Assembly: GCA_900756035.1 (NCBI GenBank)
Contig: CAAEIR010000384.1
Location: forward strand, 1 to 14,846
Reading direction: 5' to 3'
DNA from: an uncultured Anaerostipes sp.
GTDB lineage: Bacteria; Bacillota; Clostridia; Lachnospirales; Lachnospiraceae
Length of the DNA: 14,846 nucleotides
Shown: piece after piece, positions 6,128-12,952 of the stretch
How positions within the stretch are numbered: the stretch's first letter is position 1
Layout: each line of letters opens with the position of its first letter
Translations under genes and position numbers: made by a program
Notes under the pieces: generated by a model
What the model saw: only the letters and a program-made list of their open reading frames with translations
Databases searched by the model: none
Told to the model about the DNA's origin: nothing

Positions 6128-8026
6128 ATGATTTTATCATGCCAGAATATCTGCAAAACATTTGTCGAAAAGCCAGTTCTTAAGAATGTATCTTTTCATT
6201 TGAATGACAATGACCGGTTGGCAATTATCGGATACAATGGTGCCGGAAAATCCACTCTCTTAAAAATTTTAATCGGAGAACTTCATGCTGATGAAGGCGA
6301 TATTTCTATAAAAAAAGATGCATCTATCGGCTATCTTGCCCAACACCAGGATCATGAATTTCATCACACTATTTTTGATGAACTTCTCTCTGTCAAAAAA
6401 GATGTGATCTTGCTGGATGAAAAAATGCGTACATATGAGCAGGAAATGAAACATTTAACCGGAGATGCCTTAGAACAAAAAATGAACCAATATACCCAGG
6501 CCACCCATCAATTTGAACAGATGAATGGATTTGCCTACAAAAGTGAGATTACAGGCATTTTAAAAGGACTGGGATTTGCAGAAGAAGATTTCGAAAAACA
6601 GATCAATACTTTATCCGGTGGACAAAGAACCCGCGTCGCACTGGGAAAATTACTTCTTAAAAACCCGGACGTTCTTCTGTTAGATGAGCCTACCAACCAT
6701 TTGGATGTAGAATCCATACGCTGGCTGGAAACCTATCTCTCCCATTATAAAGGAGCTGTAATTATTGTATCGCATGACCGTTACTTCCTTGATCGGATTG
6801 TTAATAAGGTCATGGAAATTGAATTTGGAAAATCTATGCTTTTCGACGGAAACTATACGCAGTTTATTGAAAAGCGAGATCAAATCAAAGCAATCCGGTT
6901 GAAAGAATATAAAAATCAGCAGCAGGAAATTAAACATCAACAGGAAGTCATCCAAAAATTAAAACAATTTAACCGGGAAAAATCAATCCGAAGAGCCGAA
7001 AGCCGGGAAAAAGCTTTAGAAAAAATCGAAATTTTAGAAAAACCAATGGAATATAATGCCGATATGTGGCTTTCGATCGAACCTGAAGTTGTCAGCGGAA
7101 ATGATGTTCTGATGTTAAAAGATGTTGCAAAATCTTTTGGCTCAAAACCTTTATTTCAACATATCAGCGCCGATATCTTTCGAGAAGAACGGGTTGCCTT
7201 AATCGGTCCCAACGGAACCGGAAAAACAACATTGTTAAAAATGATTTGTAAAAAAATCAGCAAAAACGAAGGGGTAATCCAACTGGGGGCCGGAGTATCC
7301 ATCGGATACTATGATCAGGCACAGGATAACCTTGATACTTCCAAAACTATTTTTGATGAAATTTCAGATGCTTATCCGGATCTTACAAATACAAAAATCA
7401 GAAACACTCTGGCAGCTTTCTTATTTTACGGCGAGGATGTCTTTCGACCGATTTCCTCTCTGAGCGGAGGCGAAAAAGGACGTGTTTCCCTGGCTAAGCT
7501 GATGCTTTCCCATGCAAATTTTCTGATTCTTGATGAGCCGACGAACCATTTGGATATTCATTCAAAAGAAATTTTAGAGTCCGCGATGAACGCCTATACG
7601 GGAACAATCTTGTATGTATCCCATGACCGCTATTTCATTAATAAAACCGCAACCAGAATTTTAGAAATTTCTTCCAACGGTTTAACTTCTTATCCGGGCA
7701 ATTACCAGGACTATCTGGCTCAAAAAGAAAAAGAGAAAATTGCAAAACAGCAGACCACAGAAAAAACAGAAAATGTAACAACATCGAAGTTAAGCTGGCA
7801 GCAGCAAAAGGAAGAACAGGCAAAACAGCGAAAAAAAGAGAACTGTTTAAAGAAAGTAGAGGAACAGATCACAGAATTGGAAGAACGTCAGGAAGAATTA
7901 AGCTCTCAGATGGCTCTTCCGGAAAATTCCACAGATCCTGCAAAATTACTGGAACTTAGCAATGAACAGTCTAAGATCGCATCTTCTCTGGAAAAACTCT
8001 ATGAAGAATGGGAAACTCTTTGCTAA
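6128..8026 (+). CDS. ABC-F family ribosome-associated ATPase (YdiF/Uup-like)
   Basis: A 632-residue soluble protein with two ABC ATPase domains and no membrane segments, which defines the ABC-F class acting on ribosomes. Domain 1: Walker A GYNGAGKST (35-43), signature LSGGQ (162-166), DEPTNHLD (186-193) and VSHDRYF. A charged helical linker (about 245-315) corresponds to the P-site tRNA interaction motif and is of ordinary length. Domain 2: Walker A GPNGTGKTT (360-368), LSGGE (445-449), DEPTNHLD (469-476) and VSHDRYF. A Lys/Gln/Glu-rich coiled-coil tail (about 535-630) resembles the YdiF/Uup C-terminal extension. Such housekeeping ABC-Fs help stalled or slow ribosomes; antibiotic protection is possible but not shown by the sequence. 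A good AAAGGAG site lies six bases before the ATG. Confidence 0.94.
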   Translation: MILSCQNICKTFVEKPVLKNVSFHLNDNDRLAIIGYNGAGKSTLLKILIGELHADEGDISIKKDASIGYLAQHQDHEFHHTIFDELLSVKKDVILLDEKMRTYEQEMKHLTGDALEQKMNQYTQATHQFEQMNGFAYKSEITGILKGLGFAEEDFEKQINTLSGGQRTRVALGKLLLKNPDVLLLDEPTNHLDVESIRWLETYLSHYKGAVIIVSHDRYFLDRIVNKVMEIEFGKSMLFDGNYTQFIEKRDQIKAIRLKEYKNQQQEIKHQQEVIQKLKQFNREKSIRRAESREKALEKIEILEKPMEYNADMWLSIEPEVVSGNDVLMLKDVAKSFGSKPLFQHISADIFREERVALIGPNGTGKTTLLKMICKKISKNEGVIQLGAGVSIGYYDQAQDNLDTSKTIFDEISDAYPDLTNTKIRNTLAAFLFYGEDVFRPISSLSGGEKGRVSLAKLMLSHANFLILDEPTNHLDIHSKEILESAMNAYTGTILYVSHDRYFINKTATRILEISSNGLTSYPGNYQDYLAQKEKEKIAKQQTTEKTENVTTSKLSWQQQKEEQAKQRKKENCLKKVEEQITELEERQEELSSQMALPENSTDPAKLLELSNEQSKIASSLEKLYEEWETLC

Positions 8027-8048
8027 TTTTTTAAAAAATGATTATAAT
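8020..8048 (+). promoter_or_regulatory. Candidate promoter of the glycosyltransferase gene
   Basis: TTGCTA (8020-8025, 4 of 6) and TATAAT (8043-8048, 6 of 6) are 17 bases apart, with the -35 box overlapping the ABC-F stop codon. No terminator separates the two genes, so the glycosyltransferase may be both co-transcribed and separately transcribed. Confidence 0.5.
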
Positions 8049-8070
8049 AATAGATAATTAGGAGGTTTTT

Positions 8071-9087
8071 ATGAAACTAATATCTTTTGTTGTACCTTGC
8101 TACAACTCTCAGGAATACATGCGCCACTGCATCGATACACTATTAGTTGGTGGCGATCAAATCGAAATCTTAATCGTTAACGATGGATCTTCTGACAATA
8201 CTGCTGCGATTGCAGATGAGTACGAAAAAAAATATCCAGACATTTGTCGTGCCATCCATCAGGAAAACAAAGGACACGGCGGTGCCGTTAACACAGGAAT
8301 CGCTAATGCCAAAGGTATTTACTTAAAAGTTGTTGACAGTGATGACTGGGTAAACGAATATGCCTACGGTGAAATTCTTGATAAGCTGTTATATTTTTAC
8401 AATCAGGGAACTGTTCTTGATATGCTGTTATCCAATTATGTTTACGAAAAACAGGGGGTAAAGAAAAAGACAGTCATCCACTACCGCCATGCAATTCCAA
8501 AAGATAAAGTCTTTTGCTGGGATGAAGTTGGTCGTTTTCCGGTAAGCCAGTATATTTTAATGCACTCTGTCATCTATCGTACAGCTCTTCTCCATGAGTG
8601 CCAGTTAAAACTTCCGGAACATACCTTTTACGTAGATAATATCTATGTATTCAAACCACTTCCGTATGTGAAAACGATGTACTATCTTGATGTTAATTTC
8701 TATCGGTATTTTATCGGACGCGATGATCAGTCTGTTAATGAAACAAATATGATCAAACGTATTGATCAGCAGTTTAAGGTGACACATATTATGATTGATT
8801 ATCTTTCTGAATTTGATATTGTCAGTAAGCCTCTGGCTCGCTATATGAGACATTATCTTTCCATCATCATGTGTATTTCTTCTGTAATCGCAGTCAAATC
8901 CGGTACCAAAGAACATTTAAAGATGAAAAAAGAACTCTGGAAATATCTCTATACGAAAAACAAACGGCTGCATCGCAAGATTCGCCACAGTATTACAGGA
9001 TATGCCGTAAATCTTCCGGGATATGGCGGAAGAAAGGCAACCATCGGAATATACAAGGCCGCAAGAAAATTTATTGGATTTAATTAA
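8071..9087 (+). CDS. Family 2 glycosyltransferase
   Basis: A 338-residue GT-A fold glycosyltransferase of family GT2. The N-terminal half shows SFVVPCYNSQEYM (5-17), the nucleotide-binding IEILIVNDGSSDNT (31-44), NKGHGGAVNTGI (66-77) and the DXD-type metal site DSDDW (89-93). The C-terminal half (about 200-338) is basic and rich in aromatic residues (Lys, Arg, Tyr), without a clear transmembrane helix, so the protein is probably cytoplasmic or peripherally bound to the membrane. The acceptor and sugar donor cannot be told from the sequence; cell-surface polysaccharide or glycolipid synthesis is usual for the family. It lacks a neighbouring polysaccharide cluster, being alone after the ABC-F gene. 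AGGAGG lies five bases before the ATG, and a strong terminator follows. Confidence 0.9.
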   Translation: MKLISFVVPCYNSQEYMRHCIDTLLVGGDQIEILIVNDGSSDNTAAIADEYEKKYPDICRAIHQENKGHGGAVNTGIANAKGIYLKVVDSDDWVNEYAYGEILDKLLYFYNQGTVLDMLLSNYVYEKQGVKKKTVIHYRHAIPKDKVFCWDEVGRFPVSQYILMHSVIYRTALLHECQLKLPEHTFYVDNIYVFKPLPYVKTMYYLDVNFYRYFIGRDDQSVNETNMIKRIDQQFKVTHIMIDYLSEFDIVSKPLARYMRHYLSIIMCISSVIAVKSGTKEHLKMKKELWKYLYTKNKRLHRKIRHSITGYAVNLPGYGGRKATIGIYKAARKFIGFN

Positions 9088-9097
9088 ACAATCTGCA

Positions 9098-9140
9098 AAA
9101 ACCGTCAGATCATCATAACAATCGATGATTTGACGGTTTT
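9098..9140. terminator. Bidirectional intrinsic terminator
   Basis: AAAACCGTCAGATCATC (9098-9114) pairs with GATGATTTGACGGTTTT (9124-9140) over 17 positions, one of them a G-U wobble, around a 9-base loop. T-rich sequence follows on the plus strand (TTTTCTTTCTATTTT), and the A run at 9097-9101 gives T5 on the minus strand. It lies between the convergent glycosyltransferase and cytidylate kinase-like genes and can serve both. Confidence 0.88.
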
Positions 9141-9153
9141 CTTTCTATTTTGA

Positions 9154-9744
9154 TCAGGAAATAAAGCCCCTTATCTTTAGATATTCTAAAATCACTTTCA
9201 CACACCCTTGTGTTCCGAGTATGCTCTCATCCAGACATAGTTCATACCCGTTGGACATTCCCCAGGTTTCTTTCGTATAATATTTATGGAATTCGAACCG
9301 CTTTGCATCCTCTTCTTCTATTTCCTTGTCTGCCTGTCTTTTGGATAGTCCCATCGTTTCCATAAGGTTGTTTCTCCGAACTTCCTTTTTTCCATGAAGA
9401 AAGATTCTTACAACATTGGATCTGTCGCGAAACAGATAATTTCCGCAGCTGTCCATAACGATTCCGCCACGGTCCTCCATAACATTTCTTATAATCCGGA
9501 ACGGAACCTCATTTGTACGTGTAACGCTCTCACTCATTGCAATGGCATAGAGAAGGCTATTTACTTTTCGATCATGATAGAATGCATTTAACTCATCATA
9601 GTCATCCGTTCCTTCTACCGCGCAAAGCAGACTTTCTTTATCATATAACGGTAGCTGAAGAATTTCCTGCAATGCTTCTGCAATCTTTTTTCCTAATGTA
9701 CCATGCTCTCTTCCGATGGTAATAATCAACTCTTTTGATTCCAT
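9154..9744 (-). CDS. Cytidylate kinase-like family protein
   Basis: A 196-residue protein of the cytidylate kinase-like (Cytidylate_kin2) family. The N-terminus LIITIGREHGTLGKKIAEAL (6-25) is the family's modified P-loop, and LPLYDKESLL (about 31-40) follows the usual pattern. Later blocks include RNVMEDRGGIVMDSCGNYLF and VRIFLHGKKEVRRNNLM, where true nucleotide monophosphate kinases have the CMP site and lid. It is not a typical Cmk: the P-loop lacks the normal GxxGxGKS/T form. Substrate and activity are unknown. I start it at the ATG at 9744, because GGGAGGG (9753-9759) sits eight bases upstream; a longer frame to 9807 would overlap lrgB and has no ribosome binding site. It is the last gene after lrgA-lrgB, with a 28-base gap, so probably co-transcribed. 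Confidence 0.8.
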   Translation of the reverse strand: MESKELIITIGREHGTLGKKIAEALQEILQLPLYDKESLLCAVEGTDDYDELNAFYHDRKVNSLLYAIAMSESVTRTNEVPFRIIRNVMEDRGGIVMDSCGNYLFRDRSNVVRIFLHGKKEVRRNNLMETMGLSKRQADKEIEEEDAKRFEFHKYYTKETWGMSNGYELCLDESILGTQGCVKVILEYLKIRGFIS

Positions 9745-9752
9745 AATACATT

Positions 9753-9759
9753 CCCTCCC
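9753..9759 (-). promoter_or_regulatory. Ribosome binding site deciding the kinase-like protein start
   Basis: GGGAGGG on the minus strand, eight bases before the ATG at 9744, in the short gap after lrgB. It supports the 196-residue form. Confidence 0.7.
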
Positions 9760-9772
9760 ATTTCTTCTATTA

Positions 9773-10465
9773 TTATATAAGCGGTGCAAAAAAAGATATG
9801 ATAACAACCGTTAACAATCCGGATACCGCAACCGCCAGACTGCTCATTGCTCCTTCTACCGGCCCCATCTCCATCGCTCTTGCAGTTCCGATCGCATGGG
9901 AGGCAGTTCCTAAAGCCAGTCCCTTTGCCAGTGGATTTTTAATCCGAAACAGGCGAAATATTCCGTCTGCAATTACATTTCCGAGAATTCCTGTAATAAT
10001 AATCACTGCAACAGTAATTGTGACAATTCCATTTAACTCTTCAGAAATTCCGATTCCAATTGCCGTTGTTATAGATTTTGGCAGCAATGTCACATAAAGC
10101 CGATGATCCAGTGAAAACAATCTGGATAACACAAAAATACCTGCCAGGCTTGAAAGGGTTCCGGATACAATTCCACATGCAACTGCCAGAAGATTTTTCT
10201 TAAGCAGCGTCAGCTGTTCATAAAGCGGCACTGCCAGACAGACGGTAGCCGGTGTTAAAAGATAAGAAAGATATTTTGCACTTTCATTATAAGCAGAATA
10301 ATCCACATGGAAAACTTTGAGAAGTACGATTACAATCACAATGGAAATCAACAGCGGATTCAAAATCGCCAGTGCAAATTTTCTCCTTAATAACAATCCG
10401 ATCTCATAGGCAATAAGACTTATCACCGCTCCGAAAAACAGTGAATCTTGAATCATTTCATTCAT
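9773..10465 (-). CDS. lrgB: LrgB/CidB family membrane protein
   Basis: A 230-residue polytopic membrane protein of the LrgB family (usual length about 230) with some six to eight hydrophobic segments. Signature blocks are LTPATVCLAVPLYEQ (70-84), LPKSITTAIGIGISEE (128-143) and GTASHAIGTARAMEM (186-200). LrgA and LrgB homologues were described as antiholin-like, and in Bacillus and Streptococcus as a pyruvate carrier (PftAB/LrgAB); either role could apply here. A longer frame begins at a TTG at 10486, but GGGGGA (10472-10477) is spaced correctly for the ATG at 10465. That ATG overlaps the lrgA stop by eight bases, so the two are translationally coupled. Confidence 0.93.
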   Translation of the reverse strand: MNEMIQDSLFFGAVISLIAYEIGLLLRRKFALAILNPLLISIVIVIVLLKVFHVDYSAYNESAKYLSYLLTPATVCLAVPLYEQLTLLKKNLLAVACGIVSGTLSSLAGIFVLSRLFSLDHRLYVTLLPKSITTAIGIGISEELNGIVTITVAVIIITGILGNVIADGIFRLFRIKNPLAKGLALGTASHAIGTARAMEMGPVEGAMSSLAVAVSGLLTVVIISFFAPLI

Positions 10466-10817
10466 TTTCGATCCCCCTTTTTTCAACTACCTTCTGAGAT
10501 ACTCTTCCTGTAACTGCCATCACCAAAACCGTAATTACGACGGTAATCACCGATACCGGAAACAGTACCGGTTTTAATGCACCCCATGAATCTATCAGCC
10601 CCACTGCCGCAGGTATAAACATTACAGGCATAATTTCAATCAGAAAAAAAGCCGCATCTTTCACTCGATTTAAAGGCACCAGCCCCGTTACCAGACATAC
10701 CAACATCAGAACCAGTCCATATACACTGGCCGGAATCGGGAATGGTAAAAAGATTTTGCAAATTTCCCCGAAAAAAGATATTAGAATAATCAACATAAAT
10801 TGTCTTAAAAATTTCAT
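10458..10817 (-). CDS. lrgA: LrgA/CidA family membrane protein
   Basis: A 119-residue small membrane protein with four hydrophobic helices (about 7-23, 28-46, 58-78 and 83-104) and a short basic cytoplasmic tail. The family block FFGEICKIFLPFPIPASVYG (15-34) and VMFIPAAVGLID (65-76) identify LrgA/CidA. It is the partner subunit of LrgB, functioning either as a holin-like regulator of murein hydrolase activity or as part of a pyruvate/organic acid channel. GGAGGAG lies a few bases before the ATG. No lytS/lytT two-component regulator is nearby. It is the first gene of an lrgA-lrgB-kinase-like operon and is divergent from a cytoplasmic protease gene. Confidence 0.92.
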   Translation of the reverse strand: MKFLRQFMLIILISFFGEICKIFLPFPIPASVYGLVLMLVCLVTGLVPLNRVKDAAFFLIEIMPVMFIPAAVGLIDSWGALKPVLFPVSVITVVITVLVMAVTGRVSQKVVEKRGIENE

Positions 10818-10874
10818 AAACTCCTCCAGTCTCTTCTCTTGTAGTTTTTCTGTCCCATTTTTTTAATTTTCACG

Positions 10875-10892
10875 TATTCTATCATAAGAATA
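10875..10892. promoter_or_regulatory. Palindrome and overlapping divergent -10 boxes between lrgA and protease
   Basis: The 89-base divergent gap contains the perfect inverted repeat TATTCT-ATCATA-AGAATA. On the minus strand it holds an extended -10, TGATAGAAT (10876-10884), for lrgA. On the plus strand TATCAT (10880-10885) could be the -10 for the protease. No clear -35 is seen for either. The overlap would make the two promoters compete or share an operator. Confidence 0.4.
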
Positions 10893-10906
10893 ATAAGGAG
10901 AACATC

Positions 10907-11806
10907 ATGTATTCATCTGTTTCAAAACAAATCCATGCAGATCTTGCCCACCAACACGGATTTCTTGGCGAAGGAATCGGTATTGCCTATCTGGACACCG
11001 GTCTTGCTCCACATAAAGATTTTGCACCCATGGACCAACGGGTCACAGCGTTTATAGATCTTGTCAAAGGTCGTTCCCATCCTTATGACGACAATGGACA
11101 CGGAACTCATATTACCGGAATTGCAGCCTCCTGCGCTTCATATGCATCGGATTATCTTGGTATTGCTCCAAAATCTCACATTATATCAATCAAAGTATTA
11201 GATGCTATGGGCAACGGTGTCCAATCTGCCTTTATCCGGGGGTTGGATTGGATCCATCGCAATTACCGTTCCTATGATATTCGTGTTGTAAATATTTCCA
11301 TCGGCACTGCCAATCGTCACAACGAGAACGCTTCCAAAGAGCTTCTCTTCCATGTAAATCAGCTGTGGGATGACGGACTGGTTGTCTGCATCGCCGGCGG
11401 AAATCAGGGACCTAAGCCTCAAAGCATCTCGATTCCCGGAAACAGCCCAAAGATCATCACAGTCGGTTCCAGTGATGATTCCATTAAAATTATCGGAAAA
11501 TACCAATTTTCCAGTCACTATTCCGGCAGAGGACCAACCACGTCCTGTATTATGAAGCCGGATGTCGTTGCCCCCGGAACCAACATCCTTTCCTGTGGTT
11601 TTTCAAACCGCTATACGTTAAAGAGCGGAACTTCCATGGCAACTCCGGTAGTTTCCGGCGCCCTGGCACTGCTTCTTGAAAAATATCCTTTTTTCACAAA
11701 CAAAGAAGTCAAAATGAAACTCCGCTCAAGTTGCGACAAACTAAAAACCCCCAGACGCCATCAAGGCTGGGGGCTCATTAACCTCCAAAAGTTAATGGAT
11801 TTATAA
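10907..11806 (+). CDS. Cytoplasmic subtilisin-like serine protease (S8 family)
   Basis: A 299-residue S8 peptidase with the complete catalytic set: Asp30 in AYLDTG, His65 in DDNGHGTHITG, oxyanion Asn166 in AGGNQGP and Ser243 in SGTSMATP. The C-terminal GWGLIN (287-292) is the usual end of the fold. There is no signal peptide, transmembrane segment or long propeptide: the catalytic domain starts almost at residue 1. This points to an intracellular subtilisin, related in style to ISP or AprX, that works in protein turnover or regulated processing. How it is kept inactive is not evident. AAGGAG sits six bases before the ATG. It is divergent from lrgA and meets hemW tail to tail with a 6-base overlap. 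Confidence 0.93.
   Translation: MYSSVSKQIHADLAHQHGFLGEGIGIAYLDTGLAPHKDFAPMDQRVTAFIDLVKGRSHPYDDNGHGTHITGIAASCASYASDYLGIAPKSHIISIKVLDAMGNGVQSAFIRGLDWIHRNYRSYDIRVVNISIGTANRHNENASKELLFHVNQLWDDGLVVCIAGGNQGPKPQSISIPGNSPKIITVGSSDDSIKIIGKYQFSSHYSGRGPTTSCIMKPDVVAPGTNILSCGFSNRYTLKSGTSMATPVVSGALALLLEKYPFFTNKEVKMKLRSSCDKLKTPRRHQGWGLINLQKLMDL
11743..11774 (-). terminator. Intrinsic terminator of lepA-hemW inside the protease coding sequence
   Basis: On the minus strand CCCCCAGCC and GGCGTCTGGGGG form a nine-pair GC stem with a 3-nt bulge and the loop TTGAT, followed at once by TTTTT (11747-11743). It begins about 30 bases after the hemW stop. On the plus strand the same bases are codons 281-289 of the S8 protease, including the conserved Gly-Trp-Gly. 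There is no T tract in the plus direction, so it should act mainly on the hemW side. Confidence 0.8.
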
Positions 11807-12952
11807 AGTTTCATCTGAAAGCAGAAATTCGCAGAGAACCTGATTACTGATCAAAATTCCGTCTTTGGTCAAACGGAGAAACTCCTCTGTCTCCTCCATA
11901 TAACCGCTTTTTACCGATTGATTTATGACATCTTTATAAACTGATGCCATAGTACAGGAAAACTGCTGCCCAAATGCTTTCTTCGATACTCCCTGAGTTT
12001 TTCGAAGCCCGAGAAACATAAACTCTTCCATCTGTTCTTTTACCGACAGAACAGGAGCTGTCTCTAACACCTTGCAAAAATCTTCTGTCAGCAAATATTC
12101 CTTCATATCAGATGGATGATCGAAACGTTTCCCTTCCAGATAAGACGAGGCATTCAGTCCGACTCCGAGATAGGGAACCGCCGACCAGTATCCAAGGTTA
12201 TGGTGACTTTCATATCCTTTCTTTGCGTAATTGGAGACTTCATACTGCCGATAGCCATATTCCGAAAGAATCTCCCCTGTCATCTGGTACATTCTGACCT
12301 CTTCATCTTCCGATGGAAGGTCAGTTTCCGGAGATTCATCTTCATAAAACGGAGTTCCCTCCTCAATAATCAGACTATAGGCAGAAATATGCTCTGGTCC
12401 GAGTCCTGCTGTTTTTCTTAGCGACTCCTCATAAGATCGAATCGTCTGCTTTGGAATTGCGCTCATCAAATCTACGTTAATATTTTCAAATCCAGCTTCT
12501 CTTGCCCATTGGAATCCCTGATAAAATTCCTCATAGGTATGAATTCTGCCAAGATATGAAAGTTCTTCCGGTATCGTTGTCTGAAGTCCAAAACTTATCC
12601 GGTTAATTCCCGACTTCCGATAAGATAAAAGCTTGTCCGGATTTACTGTGCCGGGATTGGCTTCTATTGTAATCTCTGCATCATCCGACACCAAAAATTC
12701 TTCAAAAATCACATGGCAGAGTCTCTCAATATGTTCTTTTTTTACAGAAGAAGGAGTTCCTCCGCCCACAAACACCGTAGATACGCCCGGATGTCCAAGC
12801 TTCACGGCCCACTGGCGAAGTTCCTCCGTTAATTTCTCCATATAGCGGCAAATTAATTCTTCTGATGCCTGAAAGGAACAAAAATCACAATATTTACATT
12901 TGCTGATACAAAAAGGAATATGAACATATAATTCCAATGCTTTAGTCTTCAT
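11801..12952 (-). CDS. hemW: HemW-type radical SAM protein (heme chaperone, formerly HemN-like)
   Basis: A 383-residue radical SAM protein. The cluster motif is C15-x3-C19-x2-C22 (HIPFCISKCKYCDF), which with YCDF and the length (about 380) indicates HemW rather than the coproporphyrinogen dehydrogenase HemN (about 450, CxxxCxxCxC). GGGTPSS (63-69), IEANPGT (96-102), INVDLMSAIPKQT (158-170) and a C-terminal HemN_C-type domain (about 300-375) complete the family pattern. HemW proteins bind heme and hand it to membrane targets; many database entries still call them coproporphyrinogen oxidases. C25 is an extra nearby cysteine. The start overlaps lepA by 11 nt with only a weak Shine-Dalgarno, suggesting coupled translation. 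The stop is shared with the convergent protease. Confidence 0.93.
   Translation of the reverse strand: MKTKALELYVHIPFCISKCKYCDFCSFQASEELICRYMEKLTEELRQWAVKLGHPGVSTVFVGGGTPSSVKKEHIERLCHVIFEEFLVSDDAEITIEANPGTVNPDKLLSYRKSGINRISFGLQTTIPEELSYLGRIHTYEEFYQGFQWAREAGFENINVDLMSAIPKQTIRSYEESLRKTAGLGPEHISAYSLIIEEGTPFYEDESPETDLPSEDEEVRMYQMTGEILSEYGYRQYEVSNYAKKGYESHHNLGYWSAVPYLGVGLNASSYLEGKRFDHPSDMKEYLLTEDFCKVLETAPVLSVKEQMEEFMFLGLRKTQGVSKKAFGQQFSCTMASVYKDVINQSVKSGYMEETEEFLRLTKDGILISNQVLCEFLLSDETL

Noticed and set aside
6097..6183. Possible GTG-started leader peptide overlapping the ABC-F start
   Set aside because: The frame of about 28 codons has only a weak upstream AAGGA, runs out of frame into the ABC-F gene and shows no known leader-peptide pattern.
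8027..8040. T6A6 tract after the ABC-F gene as a terminator
   Set aside because: It has no GC stem and no loop, so it cannot form a stable intrinsic terminator.
9745..9807. 21-residue N-terminal extension of the cytidylate kinase-like protein
   Set aside because: It would overlap the end of lrgB and bypass the GGGAGGG site in front of the ATG at 9744.
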